Shown here: piece by piece, positions 54,839 through 61,074 of the stretch | How the letters are laid out: the number at the start of each line of letters is the position of its first letter | Numbering within the stretch: the first letter of the stretch is position 1 | DNA from: Gammaproteobacteria bacterium | GTDB taxonomy: Bacteria > Pseudomonadota > Gammaproteobacteria > Steroidobacterales > Woeseiaceae | Reading direction: 5' to 3' | NCBI GenBank assembly: GCA_009937615.1 | Contig: JAACFB010000015.1 | Location: 1 to 61,074 of the forward strand | Length of the DNA: 61,074 nt | Made by a program: the position numbers and the translations under genes | Notes under the pieces: model-generated | What the model saw: the letters and a program-made list of their open reading frames with translations, nothing else | Told to the model about the DNA's origin: nothing | The model's database searches: none

Positions 54839-55834
54839 ATGAGACGCCGTCGTAACGTTGAAGCCTTCAGCCTGTCGTTCCTCGACTGCATCTGCTGCGG
54901 GTTCGGCGCGATTATCCTGCTGCTCGTGCTCAGTAAAATCTATGAGCCCGTCATCATTGAAAAAACGCAGGACGACCTCGAGCAACTCATTGCGCTGCTG
55001 CAGCAGGAGCTGTTCGAGATTCGCGGCGAGACCACCGTGATCAATCGGGACCTGGAGTCCGTGCGCTCGCAGGCATCGACGACCAAACTCAAACTCGCGC
55101 GCCTGCAGGGTGAACTCAGTACGGTCAGGGGGCAGTACGCCGCCACGCAGAGAGAATCGGAGTCAACGATCGACGAGGGCGCGTTAAACATTACCAAGCA
55201 GCGCCTGACCGAAGAGATGCGCCGACTGCAGCCGTTTTACCGGCGCGCTGATGACGACGCGGTGGCCGGGATCCCCGTCGACAGCGAATACGTAATTTTC
55301 ATCATCGATACATCGGGCAGCATGCAGCAGTTCAACTGGGACCGGGCGATTCGCAAGCTCACCGAGACGCTTGACGTCTATCCGCAGGTCAAGGGCATTC
55401 AGATCATGAATGACAACGGCAGCTACATGTTCCAGCAATACAGGGGCAAGTGGATTCCGGACACGCCCGGACGCCGCCAGGCGATCATCAACACGATGCG
55501 TAACTGGCGGCCGTTCAGCGACAGCAATCCCGTGGACGGGATTATCTACGCCATCAGCACCTACTGGGCACCGGACCGCAAGATCAGTATTTACGTCTTC
55601 GGCGACGAGTTCAGCAGCGGCTCGGTCGAGTCGGTCGTGCGCCAGATCGATACGGTCAACCGCGTTGATGAGTCCGGTAATCGGCTGGTGCGCATTCATG
55701 CGGTCGGTTTTCCATTTTTCTTTGAACCGGGCCGCGAGATCTCGGACACGACGCGCCGCTTTGCGCAGCTGATGCGCATTCTGTGCGACCGCAACGGCGG
55801 TACATTTGTCGCACTCGGCGACCCGCGCACATAA
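54839..55834 (+). CDS. TM / coiled-coil / vWA protein 2
   Basis: 331 residues, the same architecture as its upstream neighbour: basic tail (MRRRRNVEAF), helix with SFLDCICCGFGAIIL (13-27, Asp16), coiled coil (about 45-135) and vWA domain (about 148-325). The MIDAS is canonical, DTSGS (157-161), with a later FGDEF in place of the usual acidic Mg2+ ligand strand. The two proteins differ outside the membrane motif and the vWA core, so they may form a heterodimer in the channel. The last of the tightly packed genes; OmpA-like gene follows after 227 bases. Confidence 0.88.
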   Translation: MRRRRNVEAFSLSFLDCICCGFGAIILLLVLSKIYEPVIIEKTQDDLEQLIALLQQELFEIRGETTVINRDLESVRSQASTTKLKLARLQGELSTVRGQYAATQRESESTIDEGALNITKQRLTEEMRRLQPFYRRADDDAVAGIPVDSEYVIFIIDTSGSMQQFNWDRAIRKLTETLDVYPQVKGIQIMNDNGSYMFQQYRGKWIPDTPGRRQAIINTMRNWRPFSDSNPVDGIIYAISTYWAPDRKISIYVFGDEFSSGSVESVVRQIDTVNRVDESGNRLVRIHAVGFPFFFEPGREISDTTRRFAQLMRILCDRNGGTFVALGDPRT

Positions 55835-55897
55835 CCTCAAGTCCTGCGACGGCTGGTTTTCCGGGTGCACGGTTGTGCGGCCGGCCCGGGTCTTAAA

Positions 55898-55912
55898 GCG
55901 CCGAATCGGCGC
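55898..55912. repeat. Hairpin between vWA gene 2 and the OmpA-domain gene
   Basis: GCGCCG-AAT-CGGCGC, a 6-bp stem with a 3-base loop, 64 bases after the vWA stop. No T-run follows. It may stabilise the upstream transcript or weakly terminate it. The remaining 227-base gap holds no ORF that I would support. Confidence 0.3.
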
Positions 55913-56061
55913 ACTCAGCCGTTTCCATGGCAGCACGCGGACGGCCCGGCCACAATTCGTCATGATTGATCGCAGGCTCGACACGATGCTGGCCCGGGAA
56001 CACCCGTTTTGCGCGATGTAATCATCTCCGACAGCGAATCAATCGCCACGGAGGAAACATC

Positions 56062-56778
56062 ATGTACAAGACGATTTCAGTTATTACAGTCACCGCCCTG
56101 CTGGCAGCCGCGCCGGCTTTGGCAGGAGTGTCACCCAAAGAAGAGAGGATCGGCGTTGGAACCGGGGCGGTCGTCGGCGCCATTGCCGCTGGCCCGATCG
56201 GATTTATCGTTGGTGCGACGATCGGCGCCAAGATCGGCGACACGATGTATCAGAAGAACGAGACGATCGATACGCTGGCCGCCTCGCTCGACAGTTCCCG
56301 CGATCACGTTGCGGGCCTGAATGACGACGTCGATAATTTAGGCGCCGAACTGGAACGCATGCGGCGCGTCGCAAGGCCGGAGCTGGTCGGACTGCTGCAG
56401 GCCGGCATCGCGATGGACCTGCTGTTCCGAACGGACGAGCACGCACTTGCCGATACGACTGGTGACCGCCTGGCCGCGCTGGCGGGCATGCTGGCGACGA
56501 TGCCTGATATTCGCATCCAGCTTGACGGCTTTGCCGATGAACGGGGTGACAAGGACTACAACCTGCTGTTATCGCAGAAGCGCGTCGAGTTTGTTCGCGA
56601 CCAGTTGATCGCCGCCGGCATCGATGCGGCGCGCATTCGCGTCGCCGCGCACGGCGAAGCACCGGCACAGGATTCGACGGCCGACAGTTACGCGCTCGAG
56701 CGGCGCGTCAACATGACGGTATTCATCGATGACTCGCAGTCGTTCGCTTCGGCGCCCAACCAGACAGCTTCCCCGTGA
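56062..56778 (+). CDS. OmpA-domain protein with glycine zipper
   Basis: 238 residues from ATG 56062, with GGAGG upstream. Signal peptide (about 1-22, cleavage near ALA-GVS), then a glycine-zipper segment (GVGTGAVVGAIAAGPIGFIVGATIGAKIGD, about 30-60), a coiled coil (65-105) and a C-terminal OmpA-type peptidoglycan-binding domain (about 125-235: LDGFADERGDKDYNLLLSQKRVEFV, AHGEAPAQ, LERRVNM). The layout resembles PdsO-type OmpA proteins of dedicated sortase systems, but no sortase is here. It could tie the vWA/ExbB-like machine to the cell wall or outer membrane. It ends 21 bases before a strong terminator. Confidence 0.88.
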   Translation: MYKTISVITVTALLAAAPALAGVSPKEERIGVGTGAVVGAIAAGPIGFIVGATIGAKIGDTMYQKNETIDTLAASLDSSRDHVAGLNDDVDNLGAELERMRRVARPELVGLLQAGIAMDLLFRTDEHALADTTGDRLAALAGMLATMPDIRIQLDGFADERGDKDYNLLLSQKRVEFVRDQLIAAGIDAARIRVAAHGEAPAQDSTADSYALERRVNMTVFIDDSQSFASAPNQTASP

Positions 56779-56799
56779 CTCATTCCGAGTCTCCTCATT

Positions 56800-56825
56800 G
56801 CCGGCCCCTCAGGGCCGGCTTTTTT
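56800..56825 (+). terminator. Rho-independent terminator
   Basis: GCCGGCCC-CTCA-GGGCCGGC, an 8-bp G+C stem with a 4-base loop, followed directly by TTTTTT. It marks the end of the OmpA gene and of the cluster. Confidence 0.93.
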
Positions 56826-56888
56826 CAGGCCCGGTTAATTTCCGGTCGTTGCCGGGTCATGGAAGCCGCGAGCGGGAAAACAATCGAC

Positions 56889-56894
56889 TATACT
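56889..56894 (+). promoter_or_regulatory. -10 box (TATACT), probable leaderless start for phhB
   Basis: TATACT ends 7 bases before the ATG at 56902, so transcription should start at or next to the A of the start codon. No Shine-Dalgarno is present. No -35 hexamer stands out. Confidence 0.45.
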
Positions 56895-56901
56895 AGCGGC
56901 G

Positions 56902-57249
56902 ATGACCGAGGAACTCTCAAACCGCCACTGCAAACCCTGCGAAGGGGGCACCGAGCCGTTACGCGCCGATCAGGTTGAGTCGCTGCTGCAGGCACTGCAC
57001 GCAGACTGGACGCTTAGCGCGGATGGTCTCGAGATCTCGCGCCGCTTCAAGTTCCCTGCCTACAGCCGCACTCTGGGCTTTGCTAATGCGGTAGCCTGGA
57101 TTGCGATCACCGAAGGCCATCATCCGGAACTCGTCGTCAACTACGGAACCTGTGACGTCAGCTGGACCACTCATGCCATCAACGGGCTTTCCGATAACGA
57201 TTTTATCTGCGCAGCGAAAGTCGACCGGCTGGTCAACGACGACGAATGA
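56902..57249 (+). CDS. phhB: Pterin-4-alpha-carbinolamine dehydratase
   Basis: 115 residues, the usual length. The conserved core is FKFPAYSRTLGFANAVAWIAITEGHHPELVVNYGTCDVSWTTHAINGLSDND, with the EGHHPE catalytic His pair and the WTTHAINGL end. It recycles the pterin cofactor after aromatic amino-acid hydroxylases. No phhA is adjacent. It overlaps the dehydratase gene by 4 bases. Confidence 0.95.
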   Translation: MTEELSNRHCKPCEGGTEPLRADQVESLLQALHADWTLSADGLEISRRFKFPAYSRTLGFANAVAWIAITEGHHPELVVNYGTCDVSWTTHAINGLSDNDFICAAKVDRLVNDDE

Positions 57250-58220
57250 TCAGCATCGAAGACATCGAAGGCGCGGCACGGCGCCTGGACGGTGTCGCGA
57301 TCGAAACACCTTTGCTGCAGAACGCCGAACTTGATCGCATCGCGGGTGGCACCGTCTTGCTGAAGCCCGAGTGCCTGCAGCGTACGGGCTCATTCAAGAT
57401 TCGGGGAGCCTACAACCTGCTGAGCCAGCTCCCTGGTGAACAGGCCCGGCATGGAGCTGTTGCCTGGTCGTCAGGCAACCACGCTCAGGGAGTCGCCGCC
57501 GCGGGCAGCATGCTGGGTATACATACCGCCATCGTCATGCCCGAAGATGCGCCTGCTGCCAAGCTTGGCAATACGCGCCGGCTCGGCGGCGAGGTGATCA
57601 CCTATGATCGCTATACCGGGGATCGGGAAGCGATCGCGCGCTCGCTCGCAGCGGAGCGCGGCGCTGAAATCGTGCCGTCCTACGAGCACCCGCATATCAT
57701 TGCGGGCCAGGGAACGGTCGGACTGGAAATTGCCGGGCAGTCACAGCGACTCGGCCTGCCGGCGGACCAGGTGCTGATCTGTTGCGGCGGTGGCGGTTTG
57801 ACGTCAGGGAGCGCGGTCGCGTTGAAGGCGCGACTGCCCAAGGTCAATGTTTTTACTGTCGAGCCTGCCGGCTATGACGATACGGCGCGCTCCCTCGAAG
57901 CGGGCGAGCGACTGAGCGTCACGACGCCGTCGCGGTCGATCTGCGACGCACTGTTAACGGACTCCCCGGGACAGATGACGTTCGAGATCATGCAGGAACT
58001 CGTTACGGCCGGCCTCGTTGTCAGCGAGGAAGAGGTCAAGTCTGCGATGCGGTTCGCTTTTCAACACCTCAAGCTCGTTGTCGAGCCCGGCGGCGCCGTC
58101 GCACTGGCAGCGGTCCTGGCGGGCAAAGTCGAGACGCAGGGCAGGACCACGGCGGTGGTGCTGTCCGGCGGCAATGTGGATTTCGACCTGTTCGCGTCGA
58201 TTCAGGAAGATTCGGCCTGA
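57246..58220 (+). CDS. Threonine/serine dehydratase (PLP-dependent, short form)
   Basis: 324 residues, without the C-terminal ACT regulatory domain of biosynthetic IlvA. Fold-type II motifs: RTGSFKIRGAYN with the PLP Lys, SSGNHAQGVA, and the phosphate-binding glycine loop CCGGGGLTSG. This matches catabolic threonine ammonia-lyase/serine racemase-like enzymes. Product would be 2-oxobutyrate or pyruvate. Co-translated with phhB; its last 19 bases overlap the convergent ParA gene. Confidence 0.88.
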   Translation: MISIEDIEGAARRLDGVAIETPLLQNAELDRIAGGTVLLKPECLQRTGSFKIRGAYNLLSQLPGEQARHGAVAWSSGNHAQGVAAAGSMLGIHTAIVMPEDAPAAKLGNTRRLGGEVITYDRYTGDREAIARSLAAERGAEIVPSYEHPHIIAGQGTVGLEIAGQSQRLGLPADQVLICCGGGGLTSGSAVALKARLPKVNVFTVEPAGYDDTARSLEAGERLSVTTPSRSICDALLTDSPGQMTFEIMQELVTAGLVVSEEEVKSAMRFAFQHLKLVVEPGGAVALAAVLAGKVETQGRTTAVVLSGGNVDFDLFASIQEDSA

Positions 58221-58972
58221 GGCTTGCGCAGGAACGAGACTTTCGAGAACGCCTGGCGCCGGATGCTCGTGACATTGATCGATGCCTTGCGGCGTTCGGC
58301 CCAGCCGTCCAGCCAACTGGCAATTCGATCCAGTTGTTGCAGATCGGGACCGACGCGGCTCGGCTGCATTTCGTGCAGACCGATACCCTGTTCGGCGGCA
58401 TGCACGAAATTCTGACTGTCGCGAAGCACGGCGATGATCGGGATTCCGAGCGAGTCGAGAAACCGCATTAGCTTGCCGAAGCTCTTGGTGTTCCTGCGGG
58501 TCCGATTGGCGACGACGGCCAGTTTGCGTTCATTGCGGTCGACCCTGGCTACCAGCAACAGGTCGGCTACGCATCGCGACGCAGCGTGAATGTCCATCGA
58601 CGACGGCATGACCGGCACGAGTATCGTCGTGGCGTCACGGGTGATTTCGCGCAAGTCGTCGTGATTGAGGCCGGCCGGTGAGTCGATGATGACGTTCCGG
58701 GTTTCGCTGGGAATGCGCAGCTGCCAGCTGCGAGTCGCCTGCATGGTCTTTTTAAAGGCCGCGATGCCGTGAATGGTCGGCAGCCCCACGGGGCGCCGCT
58801 CGAGCCAGGCCATCGTCGAGCCCTGAGGGTCGAAGTCCATGATGGCGGGCGCGGGGCCGCGTTTTGCGTAACAGACAGCGAGGTTCGTCGCGAGCGTGGA
58901 TTTGCCGCAGCCGCCTTTCGGGTTGAGGATGACAATCTTGTTGAGATTGTCTTTCGTTGGCGAAATCAACAT
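58202..58972 (-). CDS. ParA-family ATPase (orphan)
   Basis: 256 residues from ATG 58972. Deviant Walker A KGGCGKST with the signature first Lys, Walker A' DFDPQGST, and Walker B-like NVIIDSPAGL. The C-terminus is basic (RRKASINVTSIRRQAFSKVSFLRK), which may bind DNA non-specifically. No ParB, parS array or plasmid gene is nearby, so it is likely an orphan that positions some cellular cargo. It overlaps the 3' end of the dehydratase gene. Confidence 0.9.
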   Translation of the reverse strand: MLISPTKDNLNKIVILNPKGGCGKSTLATNLAVCYAKRGPAPAIMDFDPQGSTMAWLERRPVGLPTIHGIAAFKKTMQATRSWQLRIPSETRNVIIDSPAGLNHDDLREITRDATTILVPVMPSSMDIHAASRCVADLLLVARVDRNERKLAVVANRTRRNTKSFGKLMRFLDSLGIPIIAVLRDSQNFVHAAEQGIGLHEMQPSRVGPDLQQLDRIASWLDGWAERRKASINVTSIRRQAFSKVSFLRKPQAESS

Positions 58973-59100
58973 GAGGCCCGAACCCCCCTTAGCGTGGCCG
59001 CGATCCCTGCAGCCAATTGCCCACGCGAAACAGACGTCCCGCAAATAGCGTCGGTGTTACTTGCGCCAATTCACATAATACCGGACTCGGACCGGGCGAG

Positions 59101-60042
59101 CTAGGCCAGGTGCAGCTCGCCGCGCTCGTCAATGCGGCGCCTGGCAACGACGCGGCGGTCAGTGTCACCGGACAGTGTGGCGGCGAGATCCGCAATGAAT
59201 ACGCGGTCGGCGAAATACCAGGAGTGGCCGTTATCGTCGCTGTCGCGGTAGTGCTTCCGGAAATGCCTCCCGCAGTTCACGTTGACGGCCTTGTCGGCGT
59301 GATCGCCGGGCAGGCCGCGCCGCCCGACCCTCGGTGCGACGCCGGCGCGTTTTACGTCAGACAGCTTCAGTGCGCGGTCATAAGGGTTCTGATAATTGGT
59401 CAGGCGAGTGCAGTGCCGGTAAAGCGATCGGGTGCGGGCGTCGTTCGCCGACATCGAGCTGCTCGAGATGTCCGCGCCGACCAGGCACAGCTGCGAAACA
59501 GTCCAGTTGCTTGCGGCAATCGCCGGCCGGTCATCCGCGTCATCGAATGCCTCCCGAACCACGTAGCCGCCCATTGAGTGCGCAATGACGTGAACGTTGT
59601 ACCGGCAGCCGCGGAACTGCGTGGCGGCGAGCAGGCTGATGCAGTCGTCGACGAGCCGCAGCGCCGTCAGTTTGGCGTCACGGCGGTCCTCGAGGTAGTT
59701 GATGGCGCGATCGTCGCTCGGCCAGTCGAAACTGACCACGGCACCTTCGAAGCCGGACTCGTGCATTGCCTTGCGGAATTTCCGGTGCCGTTGGGCCGCC
59801 GCGCCGGGCGACGTATTGTAGCCGTGCACGAGGACGGCGATGTCGCCGCAGTCCTCCCCGGTGTGGGCGTCCTGGCCCCGGTGGCCAGCAGCCATTACGG
59901 CATCGACCCAGACCTTGCGTCCGATCGCGTGATCCGGCTTCGGCTTGCGATTGCCGGGTACGCGGAGAAAACGCGTTGGGCCCGGCTCTGCACCGAACGC
60001 TCCGCCGCGAACATTGCGCGCGGTGACAATAAACTCGGTCAT
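59101..60042 (-). CDS. DUF900-type alpha/beta hydrolase
   Basis: 313 residues from ATG 60042 (CGGAGA 8 bases upstream; the longer frame is not supported). Motifs: IAVLVHGYNTSPGAA, VVSFDWPSD, a nucleophile elbow IAHSMGGYV (family GxSxG variant), and a C-terminal His in DNGHSWYF. DUF900 proteins use this VHGYN...FDWPS pattern and are predicted esterases or lipases. No signal peptide, so cytoplasmic. Substrate unknown. Confidence 0.87.
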   Translation of the reverse strand: MTEFIVTARNVRGGAFGAEPGPTRFLRVPGNRKPKPDHAIGRKVWVDAVMAAGHRGQDAHTGEDCGDIAVLVHGYNTSPGAAAQRHRKFRKAMHESGFEGAVVSFDWPSDDRAINYLEDRRDAKLTALRLVDDCISLLAATQFRGCRYNVHVIAHSMGGYVVREAFDDADDRPAIAASNWTVSQLCLVGADISSSSMSANDARTRSLYRHCTRLTNYQNPYDRALKLSDVKRAGVAPRVGRRGLPGDHADKAVNVNCGRHFRKHYRDSDDNGHSWYFADRVFIADLAATLSGDTDRRVVARRRIDERGELHLA

Positions 60043-60150
60043 GCCGCTATCTCCGAATTCACCAGCTATTTTCCATAATGCGGCTCGATCATAGCGCATC
60101 CCGCACTGCTGCCACGTCCATCAGGTCTTCATCAGGAAAAAATTACCGCA

Positions 60151-60221
60151 ACTTCAGGCGCTGGCGGCGCCATTCGGCGAGCCTGAGTCCATGCCAGGCG
60201 GCATTGCCCGGTAAGAGCCGG
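60151..60221 (+). promoter_or_regulatory. Structured leader before the Asp-box propeller gene
   Basis: Three consecutive hairpins: an outer stem TCAGGC/GCCTGA (60154-60159 with 60181-60186) enclosing CGCC-ATTC-GGCG; then ATGCC-AGGC-GGCAT (60191-60204); then CCGG-TAAGAG-CCGG (60208-60221). The ribosome site GGAGGAAAGG follows directly. This could be a riboswitch-like or protein-responsive leader; I do not recognise a known class. Confidence 0.4.
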
Positions 60222-60236
60222 ATGGAGGAAAGGACG

Positions 60237-61074
60237 ATGTTGACACGGATGATTCCAAGCAAAGTGAAAGGGCCAGCGTGGGTGCACGCGCTGCTGATGA
60301 CCATTGCCGGCAGCGCCGTCGCTCAGGAGCCGGCTGGTTGCACGGGCGACGATTTCGTTGCCGGCGTCAACTGGTCGATTACTGATGACGGGGCCGGCCG
60401 TGCCTATGCGTTGGGCGAGGGCGGCGTCTTCACGAGTTGTAATGATGGTGAGACCTGGATGCGACCTGACACGGCGAGAGCGTCCGGGATGTCACTGCTC
60501 GTGGATCCGGCTGATCGATCGACGATCTACTATGGCACCTGGGAGCGCGGCATCTATCGCAGCACCGATCACGGAGCGACATTTTCGCAGGTTGGCGCGA
60601 GCGAGATCGTGGACGATGTCGTGTCGATCGCCGCAAAGGCAGATGGCACGATCCTGGCCGGTTCGCGCAGCGGTATTTTCGCGACGAACGATCGCGGCGT
60701 GTCCTGGACATTGATTAACGGGAGTCCTGCGGGCGCCGCGATGCATGCACTGCTGGTTGACCCAGGTAACGATAATGTGCTGTACGCTGGCACGAACGGC
60801 AATGGCGCATTTCGGACGCTCGATGGCGGTAATAGCTGGGAGCGGATGGGAACGTTCACCCAGATCAGCGACCTCGAATTTCACCCGGACAACACGTCGA
60901 TCGTATATGCAGCCGCGTGGGACGGGGTCTGGCAAAGCGTCGACGCCGGCACGACCTGGATAAATCTCGGGGGCATTCGAAACTCGGACTTTGCGTTCGA
61001 TCCGACGAACTCGTCGATAGCCTACCGCACGAGTCGACTCGACGGCGTGCATAAAAGCGTTGATGGGGCCCAGA
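60237..61074 (+). CDS. Secreted Asp-box beta-propeller protein, 5' part (partial)
   Basis: The frame is open from ATG 60237 to the window end (279 codons) and is truncated there. GGAGGAAAGG lies just upstream. After a signal peptide (about 1-29, ending AVAQEPAG) there are at least five Asp-box/BNR repeats of the S/T-x-D-x-G-x-T-W type: SCNDGETW, STDHGATF, TNDRGVSW, TLDGGNSW and SVDAGTTW, each after a Gly-rich strand such as VLYAGTNGNGAFR. This is the sialidase/Ycf48/sortilin-like propeller pattern. The partial length does not allow a functional call; extracellular or periplasmic sugar binding or hydrolysis is possible. Confidence 0.85.
   Translation, partial: MLTRMIPSKVKGPAWVHALLMTIAGSAVAQEPAGCTGDDFVAGVNWSITDDGAGRAYALGEGGVFTSCNDGETWMRPDTARASGMSLLVDPADRSTIYYGTWERGIYRSTDHGATFSQVGASEIVDDVVSIAAKADGTILAGSRSGIFATNDRGVSWTLINGSPAGAAMHALLVDPGNDNVLYAGTNGNGAFRTLDGGNSWERMGTFTQISDLEFHPDNTSIVYAAAWDGVWQSVDAGTTWINLGGIRNSDFAFDPTNSSIAYRTSRLDGVHKSVDGAQ

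Noticed and set aside
53597..54985. Minus-strand open frame of about 460 codons opposite vWA gene 1
   Set aside because: The plus strand holds a recognisable TM-coiled-coil-vWA gene; the antisense product has no family features.
41559..56778. Type VI secretion phospho-regulation (PpkA/PppA/Fha)
   Set aside because: Kinase, PP2C and FHA genes are present, but no T6SS structural gene (TssBC, TssKLM, Hcp, VgrG, ClpV) occurs anywhere in the window.
56062..56778. PdsO of a proteobacterial dedicated sortase system
   Set aside because: The OmpA/glycine-zipper layout is similar, but no sortase, LPxTG-like target or PdsR/PdsS pair is nearby.
1..61074. tRNA, rRNA, insertion sequences or prophage genes
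   Set aside because: None was recognised in the intergenic gaps by eye; a covariance-model and transposase search would be needed to exclude small RNAs.

Overview
The window is about 61 kb of dense, G+C-rich bacterial chromosome. The gene set suggests a marine or sediment gammaproteobacterium: MtrB-type porin, Na+-pumping oxaloacetate decarboxylase, HemN, Cox15/CtaA, DUF4124 and PhhB proteins, and many short overlaps with GTG/TTG starts. A Woeseiales/Chromatiales-like lineage is a guess. There is no sign of phage, insertion sequence, CRISPR array, rRNA or tRNA.

Layout. 1-2225: tail of a multiheme cytochrome and its MtrB/PioB-family porin, an extracellular electron-transfer module. 2357-14534: methylenetetrahydrofolate reductase, a split MacAB-type ABC exporter, PsiE and DUF547 proteins, a methyltransferase, a TPR/beta-propeller protein, DUF4124, a lipase-like lipoprotein and an Omp85-like barrel. 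14830-24192: oadGAB running with almost no gaps into five glycan genes (TMTC-like GT-C/TPR protein, GT2, UDP-GlcNAc 2-epimerase, WbdD-like methyltransferase-kinase fusion, AglD/LPG-synthase-like membrane protein). 24266-30506: M20 peptidase, methylmalonate/malonate-semialdehyde dehydrogenase and omega-aminotransferase, divergent from an XRE-cupin regulator with an 18-bp palindrome in front, then ilvE; together a plausible beta-alanine (or beta-alanyl dipeptide) pathway. 30519-41562: hemN, ctaA, a broken FMN-dependent 2-hydroxyacid dehydrogenase, a cold-shock gene, an octaheme-HEAT/TPR lipoprotein, two small conserved genes, acetoacetyl-CoA synthetase, a thioesterase and glpK.

The most interesting region is 41559-56825, a 15-kb collinear cluster ending in a clear Rho-independent terminator. 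It encodes a zinc-ribbon Ser/Thr kinase, a PP2C phosphatase, two lipoproteins, a transmembrane Ser/Thr kinase with periplasmic TPRs, an FHA-TM-PEGA-SUMF1 fusion, a small acidic secreted protein, an ExbB/TolQ/MotA-type channel, an Hsp70/actin-like-FHA fusion, two paralogous TM-coiled-coil-vWA proteins and an OmpA-domain protein. The two vWA proteins share an ExbD-like transmembrane motif with an Asp. My inference is an envelope machine that couples proton flow to periplasmic vWA domains under phosphorylation control. I do not recognise it as a described system.

56902-61074: phhB, a threonine/serine dehydratase, an orphan ParA, a DUF900 hydrolase, and the 5' part of a secreted Asp-box beta-propeller protein behind a highly structured leader.
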